From Maea johnstoni (taxonomy: Eukaryota > Annelida > Polychaeta > Spionida > Magelonidae), in assembly GCA_963942565.1 (NCBI GenBank), contig OZ012700.1, positions 5,046,611 through 5,110,610 of the forward strand: a stretch of DNA of 64,000 nt, given 5' to 3'. Position 1 is the stretch's first letter. The number at the start of each line of letters is the position of its first letter. Below are positions 24,561 to 37,214 of this stretch, piece by piece. The translations under genes and the position numbers were made by a program. The notes under the pieces were generated by a model, which saw nothing but the letters and a program-made list of their open reading frames with translations, did no database searches and was not told the DNA's origin.

Positions 24561-25210
24561 AACTTTTATATACTTATCTCTAGTATAATATTTCAACAGT
24601 CACTTTAAGGGGATACTCGTAATTCGATTAGGGATATTCTCATGCCTTTATGAATATTTTTGAAGCCTCTCATGGGCTAGATCAGAAGCAGTAAAGGTTT
24701 TGTGCACTTATCTCTACAATCATATTTCACTAAAACATCACTTTGAGGGGATTGACAGCTGTAATCCGACAGCCGTCGATTAAAGCCTTTGGACTGATAT
24801 CAGGGTGTTGAAATGATACAGATATTTTGAAGATGTAGACGCCCTAACCACCTGAGATCTAGAGATCTAAATAAAACTGCTGCTAACTGAAGACACAACT
24901 GCTGAGAAAATAATTAATATTGATCGCTGATGCAATTACATTTTGTTTCAGGCACCCATTTTTCGTTTATTGTTAACACAGCATAATGTTTAAATCAACG
25001 TACGTGTGTACTAGTATGTATATCTTTTTATTGACTTTAATTTGCATTTCAAAAGTTTGCATACATACAATATAACATTTTCAATGACAAAGGACTATAA
25101 TATAATAAGTTGTCAGAAGGAATATAACAGAAAAGGTTATAATTGATAAATCTCAAAGAAAGGATTATATAAAACCGTAATATAAGTCTGATGACCATAT
25201 AGATACTCCG
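24561..25210. repeat. D-E junction of the tandem duplication
   Basis: No gene. From about 24794 on, the sequence matches 39512 onward (ATATCAGGGTGTTGA..), which is the outer edge of the F unit, so one duplication unit begins here. 24880-25180 pairs with 39850-40110 and with 19700-19830. A diverged pair of about 155 bp (CACTTATCTCTA.. / CACTTTAAGGGGAT.. and CACTTTGAGGGGAT..) suggests an old local tandem duplication at 24560-24780. Confidence 0.6.
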
Positions 25211-25218
25211 AATACTAT

Positions 25219-25674
25219 TAGTTATCAACTGTTTTGGAGTATGATACAACTTATATCTCGCAATCAGAGGGCTGTATCACCCGAGGCGCAGCCGAGGGTG
25301 ATACAGCCCTCTGATTGCGAGATATAAGTTGTATCATACTCCAAAACAGTTGATAACGAATTTATCTCATGATTGCCCCTTTACATCTGCATAGGTAATA
25401 AGAATGAACATACATACATAAATACAATTTGTTTTAGCAGCAGAGCATTGTCTGCTACTGGGGCAGCCATCCTGCAATGTTTGGTAGAATTGGGAATTGC
25501 ATCATGGGCATAATCATTTGATGCAATGCTCAACTCTCCCTAACCTAAAAAGCAGCTGGTTAGTATAAGAATACTGGGAGGTTAATACAGGATTCTGAGA
25601 GGTTAATACAGCCTCGTATTACCCTCCAATTGACCAATCAAAAGCGTAGAATTTTGCCAATCATGAGATAAGAC
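25219..25674. mobile_element. Foldback (hairpin) element, copy 2
   Basis: A hairpin at 25219-25359 has near-perfect arms of about 60 bp (GTTATCAACTGTTTTGGAG.. / ..CTCCAAAACAGTTGATAAC) around the loop GAGGCGCAGCCGAG. The tail ends ATTGACCAATCAAAAGCG.. and CAATCATGAGATAA, an inverted copy of TTATCTCATGATTG at 25361-25374. The arm sequence is unrelated to that of copies 1 and 3, although the design is the same. Confidence 0.8.
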
Positions 25675-25689
25675 ATAGTATCAAGCAAT

Positions 25690-26295
25690 CAATAGGCTGG
25701 ATTAAGTATTTTGCCAAATCCCTCACTCGGCGAAATGTGAACATCGTACATTCTACTAATGTGCGAGACTGCTGTCAAACACATGCACTCCATCTGCTGA
25801 GGGGACAGACTAACAATGTACCCCCAGCAGAACCATAAAAGCCATCAATGGGGGCAAATGCGAAATTCTCACAGATCTTTTTTTATTAATACCTTTATTA
25901 CACTGAAAAAAAATGCTTCTTAGTTTTTGAAAGGCAGACATGTCTCGCATTCTCCTCTTCTGATAGATCACACTGATCACACCGTTTCAAAGAGGTAGGC
26001 TCTCTCTTTTTATGTGTGATGTCATCACTTTTAAGAGGCTACTCCTACAAGCTATTTTGCCATAGTTTCGCATCTGCACATTTGCTCAAGATGTGCATCC
26101 GATAGTTGCCACCACATAAGGTAATTCGGCATGTGGCACAAGTCATCTAAGATGGGATCTAACCTGAATAACCCACTACATAGATTCCAACTCCCACACT
26201 CTTGACACGACTAGTTCTCTCCAAGTAGTTTTGGATATGCCATACCTATTTCTAACAAATGTTTTAACTTTTCCAAGAAGCCCAAGAGTAGAACA
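25690..26295 (-). mobile_element. LINE C-terminal fragment (family of 45.7-49.7 kb)
   Basis: Minus-strand reading from 26295 down shows WWQLSDAHLEQ, CRCETMAK, SLKSDDITHKKRE, a zinc knuckle CDQCDLSEEENARHVC and a C-terminal ICENFAFAPIDGF stretch. Each block aligns with the copies at 45.74-47.37 and 47.90-49.73 kb. The frame is interrupted by several stops and shifts. It sits inside the 3' flank unit of gene E, which resumes at about 26300. Confidence 0.75.
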
Positions 26296-26299
26296 TGGC

Positions 26300-26780
26300 A
26301 ATTAAAGAATGACAAAGCATTAACAATGCACTAAGTTGGAATAAGATTTTAAGGTCAGTCGTATTTCCGTTGACATTACACCCACTCGTGTAATTACGTC
26401 CGTCAATGCTAGCATAACTGCTTCGCCGATATGAGCCAATGGAATGGCTTCATTCATCCCATGTGATATGCAGATAATACAACATATTTGCAAACGATAT
26501 GATGCAACTGCCCTGTCAGTGAGAGTTGCAGCTCAATATTACCTTAAAAGTCTTCAGTCGTGTGACTATTAATCATATCGCCATGAGGTACTGGTCAATA
26601 TGGCTTTAATACAACCCTCGAATGGGCAAGATTTCAGCAATACATTGTAACAATTGGACTTTTGCAATTTATTGTTTAGAGGACGCAATATAATGCGACG
26701 ATTGACAGTGATAGGAAAACTAGATATAATCTACTAGTATCTTCGTCCGCAATTGAAACATCTTTGACATATCAAAACGT
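26300..26780 (-). repeat. 3' flank unit of gene E, distal part
   Basis: This matches 19840-20290 downstream of D and, in part, 40100-40280 downstream of F. No coding signal. Confidence 0.65.
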
Positions 26781-26782
26781 GT

Positions 26783-27450
26783 ATAATATACAAATATGAC
26801 ATCCCTGCGGGGTTGCTAACATGGTTGTCTACCCCGAGTGAGCATTGTCACCCGAGGGCGTAGCCCGAGGGTGACAATGCTCACGAGGGGTAGACTACCA
26901 TGTTAGCAACCCCGCAGGGATGTCACATTTGTTTTATTATACCGAACAACATCCCCCCCCTCACCCCCGGGCACCCAAAATCCATGACAAGTTGAAACTT
27001 ACAAAACTCACTTGGGCAGTGTTATTTCGGAGCAGCAGGTTTACCGTGCTGACCATGTTGGGATATACTACATGTATTTAATTTATCCTCCCTGAACAAC
27101 CTACCACCTCAACTGGGTTGAGATTTTACTTTTTCCCCTGAATTGAGACACTCGCGCAAGTTGTTCCCAACAATAAGATAATTCCATTGTTGACGGCGGC
27201 ATTCTGCTGAGGCCTTGAAATACTTTCGCCAAGCGCGGGGATCTTGAAAGCATGACGTCCTCAACAATATAGGGAATCATGAAACGGCACATTGACAACG
27301 GGTGCTAATACGTCGTCTCCTTGACAGCGGGTGCTAATACGTCGAATGGTGACCGCTGTCAAGGAACCTATAGAGACACAGGTTGCTAACAGCTTTGACA
27401 CATGGCTCTCATCCAATGGGATGAGAGTATTTTCACGTGAGGTATAATAA
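26783..27450. mobile_element. Foldback (hairpin) element, copy 3
   Basis: The hairpin at 26783-26941 has arms of about 65 bp (ATACAAATATGACATCCC.. / ..GGGATGTCACATTTGT) around GAGGGCGTAGCCCGAG. A tail of about 500 bp ends GAGGTATAATAA, inverted relative to TTATTATACC at 26935-26944. The tail includes a short tandem duplication (GGGTGCTAATACGTCG twice, 27299-27345). The F flank lacks the element at the matching point near 40280. The tail contains nothing I recognise as coding. Confidence 0.75.
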
Positions 27451-28659
27451 TATAATATAGTATAGTAAAGTACATGTAAAGTATAGCATGTTTATTCACT
27501 GTTCGAAAGTACATACCGTATACAAATAATAGTTGCTCTTACAAGAGCAATAATACATAAAGGTGATGTAAGAAGGAATATCAAGAATATTTCGATTAGA
27601 GAGAAAATTTCATTTCATCATAGACAAGACAAGATCTACATAATCAAACATTATCTGCATTATAGCGAATACAAATAATACATACAAGTTATATACATGT
27701 CATATGTTCATTAGCTCATTATATATTGCTGACCACTTTCCCAGTACCTTTCCAACGCTGTCAATTACTGTTCCTATGTAAATTCTATAGATATATTGTT
27801 TTAACCTTAAGCTTGATGTCTAGTGATGTTTGAAAATTTTGATTCCAATTCCGTGTGCATATTTCACTCTTTGTTACTATCATTATCTATTTAACTAAAT
27901 TTTTGTTTGACCACTATGCTATTCACAACTTAGATTTTCTTTAGCCAAATGAAATCTGAAAAGTGTTGGTATCTTCGAGCAAATGAAATTAATTTATTCT
28001 TAAGAAAATGGGAAAAAAATGATTTTGTAAAAGATGATTTATAAAATTATCTATATCTTTATTTACATAATGTTTTAATTGTAATGTGTTCCATCACATA
28101 TATGCCAGTATAGTAGGAACCTACTTGTGTACATCATCACACGTTACCTGTACATGATTCTCGTTGTATGAATATATGATGATATTGAGTAAACCAACAG
28201 GAAACACCTATTTTACAGAAATTAAAAAAACCTATTAGCTCTCTTTGTCACTTAATAACACACACGTTTTGTCCGTATGTATTGGTCCCCTCAATTCTGT
28301 TCTCAACCAGTTTTCCATTGTATTCCATACGATCTAATACTCAGACATTTATGTGAAAGGTGGCTGATTAATTCTAGGTTCTTTAGATTTTAAGGCTATG
28401 ATCCAAAGAAAAGGCCGTAAACGCATGTTGTTTTCATAAAATTCTTGTAAAAGACCCTTTTTTAAATGCTCTGACCCTGTACTAAATCAATCAATAACCT
28501 CATCTCAGAAATGATGAATAATCAGTGGTCCTGGTAATCGCTAACATTTGCTCTAATGATCGTGGACAAACACGAGTTAAAACAACGAAAACCAACAAAG
28601 GGGTTATTGTGTATTGGTGCATATCTCATATTGGTGGATTTGAAATGAGATTCCTATTT
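27451..28659 (-). repeat. 3' flank unit of gene E, proximal part
   Basis: No gene. It is homologous to 1-930 (inverted), 20400-21890 and 40300-41640. It ends at the stop codon of gene E. Confidence 0.7.
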
Positions 28660-29093
28660 TTATGCTGTCATGTCGCTCATAAAAGATTGCTGGTCTATCA
28701 CACTTTCCATGTACCGCAAAAAACCCTTGGTGCTCAATAACATAGCAGGGGGGATTAATTTTTCTGGTAAATATGATAATATCATAGCCCTCTCTAAGAA
28801 CACCCCCAAAAGACAAAAGTGCAACAACTCGAAACATTCCTTCCTATCTAAATATATGTCAGGGATAGGTTTGTTCTTGCTCCTCAAATTTTCGCATAAT
28901 TTCTCGTGATACTGAGCGCAATAGTCCTCAATTCTGCTCTGAACTTCCTCTAGGGGGGCTGTACTTATACATACTGCTGTGATTAAAAATAATCCCAAGT
29001 CTCGTTGTGGAACGTGAATTGACGAGAACTCCCAGTCGTAGAGGCACAGAAAGTCACCGTTGGGGGCCGGTTTCTTCCTGAGAAACAGATTTG
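28660..29093 (-). CDS. Kinase gene E, exon 2
   Basis: A 434-nt exon with intact frame. It reads ANLFLRKKPAPNGDFLCLYDWEF and so completes the HGDAAAAN motif and supplies the Mg-binding DWE. PQRDLGLFL follows and the frame ends MTA at 28660. Compared with D it has more Ile and Lys changes in the C-terminal lobe (ERAMILSYLPEKLI), a group shared with gene F, so E and F are sister copies. Confidence 0.85.
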
Positions 29094-29405
29094 CTGAAAA
29101 AAATAGTAATACACTTATTGAAGACAATCATTATTTACAAAGGCGGTGTTTAGAGATTATTGCAATCAAGAATGTTTGCTAGTGTTCTGTCAGTCAATTT
29201 ATTCATGTCATGAAACATTGCAAAACCAGTCCCAATTCTATGCTTTGCCGATGACTTCAACCAAACCTTTGTTCATTATGTGGTTCGTGAAGTGAGACTA
29301 GTCAATACAGATTTAGATGGGGTCCGTAAGGGGTTAGACAGTAGACTGTTATCATTAACTGATAAATAAGATATCATATCGGCTGTAATGAGAAGATGGT
29401 TGGGT

Positions 29406-29443
29406 TGGGGGGGGGGGGGGGGGGTGGGGGGGGGGGGGGGGGG
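29406..29443. repeat. (G)n tract in the intron of gene E
   Basis: About 38 bases of almost pure G (two T interruptions, at 29411 region and 29425 region). It is not in the introns of A, D or F. Similar tracts occur at 45981-46004 and 46791-46804. Confidence 0.9.
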
Positions 29444-29940
29444 TAGTACTTTCTTATCAAAACTATTTTCGTATTATCATTTGGTAATATCCATATATTA
29501 AAAGTTCAAGTATGGCATAGCGTTTTTTATTGCACTCGTCATAATTAGATCATCCTGGTTAAAGATGTTCTTCGTGAATTTTAGTCATTTAGTATCATTT
29601 ACAAACTTCTTCAAAACTTTTTAAAGCCAAGAGTATCATATACTTCTTTCATATCGTACAAGTGTACAACAGGATTTATATTTCTTTTTGAATATAAACA
29701 AAATAAAACCAATGAATTTTCACATGATATTCAGATGCAGTTGAAGGTAAACAACATCATACATTCCTGCAAATACGGTGTCAGAAACTGACTTTAGAGG
29801 TAAATGACATACCCAGGGAAAACCACCTACTGACAAAAATCATCTGGCATTATTTTCCTCATGTCGCGATGTGGACATGGACTGGGGGAACTTTGGCTTT
29901 GGGAATGGCGAGAGGAATCAAGCAATCAGTGACCACTCAC

Positions 29941-30799
29941 CTGCTGCGGCATCTCCGTGTATAAATGTCTTTGGAAATTGGTCAAACCATCCTTGCAATT
30001 TCTCTAGGCGCGCCAGGTAGGAGTTTAGCATGCCTACCCTCTTGTCCGTGTAGTACTTTTCAACGTGCGGCAGAGACCTGATGTTTGCTAGACACAGTTT
30101 TACCAGTGGAAGAGCCTCCATGAAATCTCGGTTGTGTTCCCGCAGAATCTCATCTAGCGCCCCTAAAGACGTGTAGTTCTCCAAGAATTCCGCATGAAAT
30201 CTCGCGAGACCTTCTATGACCTTCAAGCATGAACTCCGATCCCACTTTTCGGGATCATCTGTTTCCCCAAAGTGCGTCGTGTCTTCTGGACAAATCAGGC
30301 GATTTATTGAAACATACACATCCTTTTCAGGAATTATTACTGTGTGCAGGACTTCCGGAGTTAATGAAGCGAGAACTGAGTTTCTTTTGATTAGCTCTTG
30401 GACGAGAATCTCGCGCTTATGACAATTCTCGATGCCAATATTTTTATCCATGTGTTTCATAAATGCATCGAGAATAACTTCACCGTGTATGGCCGTTAAA
30501 GCTGGTATTGTAGCCAATGTTTCCCGATCCAGTTTCTTCGATTGCAACGCCACCTGAAGGGAAATCTTCTCACCATTTTCCTGCTGACAAGTCAATTCGA
30601 ATGACCTCATTCCGGTTATTCTTTCATCTTCCTTGACATCATCGGTGCAAAGAATTTCGGAGTGCAAACCCATCCCCTTTGGTGAGGGTACTTCAATCCA
30701 ATCTACTAACATTAAGTTCACTACGGCATCCTGGAAAAGCTCAGTGGTTATATCAGACTTCCGAAACCCCACGATCTCTGTTGGGACTAAATCCGCCAT
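29941..30799 (-). CDS. Kinase gene E, exon 1 (APH/CHK EcKL-like kinase)
   Basis: Exon 1, 859 nt, ATG at 30799 (MADLVPTEIVGF), donor GCAG|gtgagt, phase 1. The protein is about 430 residues, two shorter than D or F because AsnAsn before LMLVDWIE is missing. Motifs are intact: SLQVALQSKKL (K to Q before VAL, while the following lysines remain), CHKREILVQEL, LARFHAEFL and FIHGDAAA at the end. Inside SLKVAL the lysine found in all other paralogues is Gln here. If that lysine is the ATP-contacting residue, E could be impaired; I cannot decide this without a structure model. It lies in tandem with D and F, same strand. Confidence 0.84.
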
Positions 30800-31420
30800 T
30801 TCCGTGTGTCAAAAAACCTTACTTGACCTATTTTCTCCTCCATGGGCGAGTAACTCTGATATTGAACCAAGCGTAATTAATTGTATGTTTCACAAACAGC
30901 TGCCTCAATAGGGTTGGGCTGTCGGGGAAAATAAAAAAAAACGTTATTCAAGAATTAGGGCTTAGGGGATAAATTACGTATAACACATACTTAGATGTTT
31001 ATTCATATAACGTGTTAGTATTGAGGTCTCCAGCAACACCTTCTGTGTTTCTTTTTTGCTGAAATAAAATTCATCAATTGCAACATATGATTGTAGATTC
31101 ATGTGCCCAGGGGGATTTTTTAAAACTGCCACCACACTGGACCACCACAATAAAATATGAAAAAACCCCACTAAAGTAAAGGAAATACAATAAAGGAAAT
31201 ACAAGTCACTCAATGAAACCTGCCTGTTATATAGAAAGAGCAGGTCAATTCCTTTAATAGAAGGGAAATAGACGAAAATGGCAATAGGCCAGTTCCCTTA
31301 ACACTTCTTGAATGCTGCAACTAAGACAATTCAATACTGAGGGTTAGGTGTATTCATTTCAAGATGGCAGACATACAATTATTTTCCATAAACTTTGGAA
31401 ACTTAATGGTCTGTGGTCTA
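30800..31420 (-). repeat. Conserved 5' flank of gene E
   Basis: It is shared with the orphan unit at 35240-35930 (for example the TAGAAAGAGCAGGT..TTCCTTT..GGAAATAGA.. part at 31225-31275 matches 35775-35825) and more distantly with D and F. Homology fades after about 31420. Confidence 0.65.
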
Positions 31421-31939
31421 TACTCGTTGGTAGAAGCTCGGTTTGAAAAAGTGTATGTTTTTCTTTCCAGGTCTTTCTACCTTTTAAATAATCTGACACC
31501 CTGCAACGAGGGTACTTTTATGATACCTAATGTGTGCCTCACTATACGACCTTTCAGGCGATGTATAATTTGTACAAGCTGAATAGTCAAATGCAAAGCA
31601 GGAAGCAGAAAAATCGTGCAAGAAATTCATATTCATTTGCATCATTCAACATTTAATAAGATATATTCCGCATTCATATTCATTTGAAAATGATATCAGT
31701 CCATTCTCTGGAATTGATTTAGTGTATATATCCATGTTTATTTACTGCAAACTGAGCTAACGGTATTTGACTCAAAATACACGATATTGAGTTTTGTGTG
31801 ATTATTTAGAAAAGAAAAAAAACTGAACATATAAAACAATAGGTATATAATTAAAACATGGCACGATAATATTGTTTTAGAATTTGCTCGTCTACAAGAT
31901 CTTGACGGTATATAAACCCATACTGGTAACCTTAATGTA

Positions 31940-31942
<3 letters not shown>
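31421..31942. other. Unassigned sequence, no gene seen
   Basis: No long reading frame, no repeat partner recognised in this window, and AT-rich throughout. Confidence 0.4.

Positions 31943-32023
<81 letters not shown>
31943..32023. repeat. (AT)n microsatellite
   Basis: About 80 bp of pure AT repeat. Confidence 0.95.
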
Positions 32024-32025
<2 letters not shown>

Positions 32026-33120
32026 CTTAGGAAGTAAATCTTTTTCCAGCCGGTATGACAATGATACCTATTTATTGATAAATACGCATCCGCCGGGTTA
32101 CTATAGGTATGTTAAGTAGCAGAAATACACCAAAACATCTTCAATAAGAATACAAAAACAATTTAGTCATTGTATTGATAAATAAATTGAGAAGAAGAAC
32201 GAATGGTTCTAATGTTGTCAAGTATCAGAGTTGGCAAATCATTTTCCGAGGCGGGGAATATTTTCTAGGGACGGCGGCAAGAGGAATGATTAGGGTGGAC
32301 GGGTATTGTGAAGTATATTATTAACTACGCATGGCCTTAGTGAGGTGGCTGGGTTTTATTAAGGGAATGGTATACGGGTATTGAGAGAGAAGACGTCTTG
32401 TAAAACTCGTCAAGCAGCTTAGGAAAACTAGGTTAATGGCCATGTTTACCTGTCTGGTCACAGGTATCTGACTCAATAACAAAAAGAGACATTACAGTAA
32501 TACATACAAAAAGGATGCATTTACTATGGTATAAAAGTGATCGGGGTCTGTGTTAATTATATCAACGGCATATCATCAGGTCCAAATTCTCTTTAGGAAA
32601 AAATCATAGGAAAGTCTGCCATCAATTCCATATTGTATTTCTTCGGGAATCTCCGAATTATAATAAGTAGTAAGTTCGTTCATACATAAAGAAAGGTACT
32701 TATATTTTTTAGTTTTAGGCTGAACTTTTTTCACCCGTCCAAGAGGGAGGTTAAATGAAACTTTTTTACCGACCAACTTCACTGAGGGAGGGTAAACTAA
32801 TTGTATTACACGACATCTCTGATGGGAAGAACATGAGTTTCAAGCAGTGATTGGTGGCCTGGCTCATTTTCCTGTCAAGGGAGCTGTCATTGGGAGAGTA
32901 GCAACAACAACAACTACGTGCGTCCTTTACGTCGCAAGGGTCTTGCTCAATGGTGTGCAATGGGAGTTGGCACCTCTCAGGGAACCCTCAGCTGGTGTGG
33001 CACCCTGCTTAAAAGAAGGGGATGTATAGATGTGTCTATGGATACTATGCATCTAAAAGATCCGTTGGTCCTCTTTGGATTTGAAGGCTCTGCTCCTCCT
33101 CTTTTCCTTCTTTGACCTAG
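32024..33120. other. Unassigned sequence with two short unrecognised open frames
   Basis: On the minus strand 32576-32782 is open (68 codons, basic, MKLVGKKVSFNLPLGRVKK..). On the plus strand 32918-33115 is open (65 codons, basic N-terminal half, ending EGSAPPLFLL). I do not recognise either. The plus-strand frame ends 570 bp before a LINE-type 3' tail on the same strand (33660-33683), so it could be the C-terminus of a retroelement protein. That is inference only. Confidence 0.3.
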
Positions 33121-33683
33121 TATAATTGTTTTTTTCATTGTTCTTCGACAGTGTCAAAGAACCACTTATTGATAGTATCGTATGGGACGTAATGGCCTTT
33201 GTGTGTTGATGTGCCTTTAAACTCTTATTCATTCAGATGTATAGGCGTCTTATTGATAGGCGTCGCTTGCCATAGAATTTCCTATCTTCTATGGAACGTC
33301 AATCCTCTCTGTGATTATATCTCTGACACAAAGAAGTGCACTGTGGCGTGACACGGCACTAATTATCCTGTTATACCGCATCATGTATCCGGGCGTCCTA
33401 ATCCAGGTCATACCTATCCTGTTACACTGGTCTATGAGGCGCACCATTACCATGTGTACCAGTAATTTGTTAATAACTACCTATAACACGTTATGTATGT
33501 ACTAAATATCTCTCATTTAATTTATGTTTGAGTATTCTATTCAGTTTATGCTTTCAACCCGAGTTCAACACCGGGTGTTTATGTTTGTTATTATTTTATT
33601 CAGTTCTTACCATTATATTTGTATTTGCTATGATTTTGTTCCTTGTCGGACAGTCAATAAACATACAATACAATACAATTCAT
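33121..33683 (+). mobile_element. Probable LINE 3' untranslated end with (CAATA)n tail
   Basis: A T-rich non-coding stretch ends CAGTCAATAAACATACAATA followed by further CAATA units at 33652-33683. The same ending occurs at 46315-46340, near 47340-47362, and reversed at 51604-51632. This is the mark of a retroposed 3' end that carries an AATAAA-like signal and a short pentamer tail. How far the element extends to the left is uncertain. Confidence 0.55.
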
Positions 33684-34510
33684 TCCTTTACCTTTGACTG
33701 ACAGAGAGATGACTCAACTGCTCGTTCAAGGCCCCGTTGTTCTTTCTAGCAGTTGTCAGACCTTTTTATTATGTCTGACTACACATAAATCAAAAGTTTG
33801 CATCTGAGACATTTTTAATTTCATTCTATACGTTTAATCAAAGTATGTAACTTACTTGAAATATTTTATTGAAATATTTGTATTCTAATCAAAAACAAAG
33901 AAATATGGTTATATCTTTCATCGATTTCTGCATGTTATGGAATTCATCGATATCGAAAATATGACGTATCTTCCAAGAAGTAAACTTAAACTTTGAATCA
34001 CGAGAACACTGGACACCACAGTTATAGAAATACATTATTTCCACACATATGGACCACACGCCAAGGTTTTATAGATGTCTGTTTATCATTAATTTCATCT
34101 GTAGGATCTATCGCATCAGTGTGAAGGGGAGTATGTATGGAATGCCACTATAACAATAATCCTGTATATTCGTCTAATTAGAAAAATACGATTACATTTT
34201 TTCCAATATCACTTGCCACTGACAGAGCTGTCTCTCACAACTGCTCTGCTTCAAAGATCAGACAGGGCACGTGAGAAATATACCAATGACGGAACAGAAT
34301 CCAACAGAATAGGCAGAAAATTGACGATATTCCAATTTCCCTTACCCTGGAACTGTTAAGATGAGGAAATTTGCTGCAGAAGATCTCTAATTTACTAAGC
34401 ATGGCCTGCCACCTGGATATAAGCAAGTCTACCTTTGATTAATTTCCTACCAGAAATACATGTAGAGGCATTTCAGAAGCCCTGCCAGTTGGTATAGCTT
34501 TGGTATATTT
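33684..34510. other. Unassigned sequence, no gene seen
   Basis: No coding signal on either strand and no repeat partner recognised. Confidence 0.4.
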
Positions 34511-34513
34511 AAC

Positions 34514-34856
<343 letters not shown>

Positions 34857-35229
34857 CTGACCAACAAAAGTCAAAACAAACAGAATATCAAGTTATTAAC
34901 GCCCTTAGTAGACATCTTCGCTGAAAACACACATTTTGCAATCCTCCTACTTAACCACTCTAGTGCCTCTCAATTTGATGTCTACAGTTTAATGTTGTTT
35001 TTTACTATCTCCCCAATGAGCTCTAAAATCCCTATCGAAGAGCTCATCATACAATGAACCTTCTAAGTTTGGACCCACAAAGTAAGCAACATGGCGTCAT
35101 CTATCTACAAAGATTGGCATAAGCTTTACCCAAACCTACGAGGGTAGGAATCTCTCTTTGACAAGCTATGTTCCATGGGCCCGTGATCACTATCGATTAG
35201 GAAACTGAACATACACCATGTCTCATGTT

Positions 35230-35956
<727 letters not shown>

Positions 35957-35959
<3 letters not shown>

Positions 35960-37151
35960 CACTACTGGCGAAAAACATCGTGAAAAGGTCGTGAAATTTC
36001 ATAGATCTGTGAAGATGTCGTGAAACAACGTCGTGAAAAAAACCACAATTTTAACGTAATGAAAAAAGACGAGCGTCGTGAAACACTTGAATACAGGCGA
36101 ACGCCGAAAAAGATTATTGGGAAAAAGTGAACGTCGTGAAAATCAAGGTCGAGAAAAATTAGATGTGGTGAAAATTTTATGAAATTGGAAATGCAAATAA
36201 GGGCCTCTCTCCAAAACTAAGTGTAGACCCCACATACTCTCCAGGCGTCAAAGACAACGTTTTGACATCTGCTCATCAGAAAAGTGAGTTTTTTTCATTA
36301 TCCTTGATGGGCTTTGTTCCAAACATGTACAAGAAACGTTAGATGAACATATAAAGAACAGACAGGAAAGCTTTTGATGTGGAGTTTATTACTAAAATGT
36401 TTTTTGAGCTTATGAATGTCAATTTTCCATGAAACCACATGGCAGCAAAATTTCCTCATATTTTAAGGTTTAAAATGTTTTGAATGTTTGAATGAGGATA
36501 TACGCCATCAATTGAGGCAAGTGATATATCAACAGAAACCTTATGGAATATAGAATAGATAGCAGACAGTGAAGTGCTGCAAAATAGTACCTCTGGAGGT
36601 TGGTTACAGGTGTTGATTGAAGATATTTATCTATTTTTGTATACCATTTTGAAGACTTTTACACAACACAATTTTCACGCTGTCGTGAAAAACAATGGAA
36701 ATACACCACATTTTCATGACATTTCCGTAAAATTTAAGTAAGCAACCTTTTCATGACACGTTTTTGCGATGTCTGATGAAAAAGCTGTGAAAATGATATG
36801 GTACAATTATATGTTTTCACGACATTTACACAACACGTTTTCCAACGTCTGATGAAAAAGTTGTGAAAATGATATAGTACAAATGTATGTTTTCACGACA
36901 TTTTCACGACTTTTTCCACAACGTTTGGCAACAGTAATGTGGTTATATTTCACGAAAGTTTCACTTCACAACATAATTTCACGACTTTTTAAAGATTCAG
37001 TAATCTGAAACTTTCATGACATTTTCATGACAATTTTTCATCAGGTATCTTTCAAGAAACCATGAAAGCCCTGTGAAAATTATACATAACCCAACGTGTT
37101 ATTCACGGGGTTTTCATGGGTTTTTCACAACCTTTTGCGCCAGTAGTGTAT
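35957..37151. mobile_element. Non-autonomous CACTA (EnSpm)-type transposon with TAT duplication
   Basis: The element 35960-37148 (1189 bp) begins CACTACTGGCG and ends CGCCAGTAGTG, flanked on both sides by TAT. Its subterminal regions are packed with short repeats, GTCGTGAAA on the left and TTTTCACGAC on the right, as is usual for CACTA elements. There is no transposase frame. The 5' flank of gene A (about 3790-3860, reverse complement) holds the uninterrupted sequence, which confirms the ends independently. Confidence 0.88.
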
Positions 37152-37214
37152 ATATGTTCAGATATGAAAAGCAATTTGGCTGGCTTGGTATTTTCTCTCT
37201 TGTTCTCCTAAAAC

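Noticed and set aside
25231-25349. Hairpin considered as an ncRNA or microRNA precursor
   Set aside because: The near-perfect long arms, loop motif and tail recur at other sites with different arms, which fits a foldback transposon better than an RNA gene.
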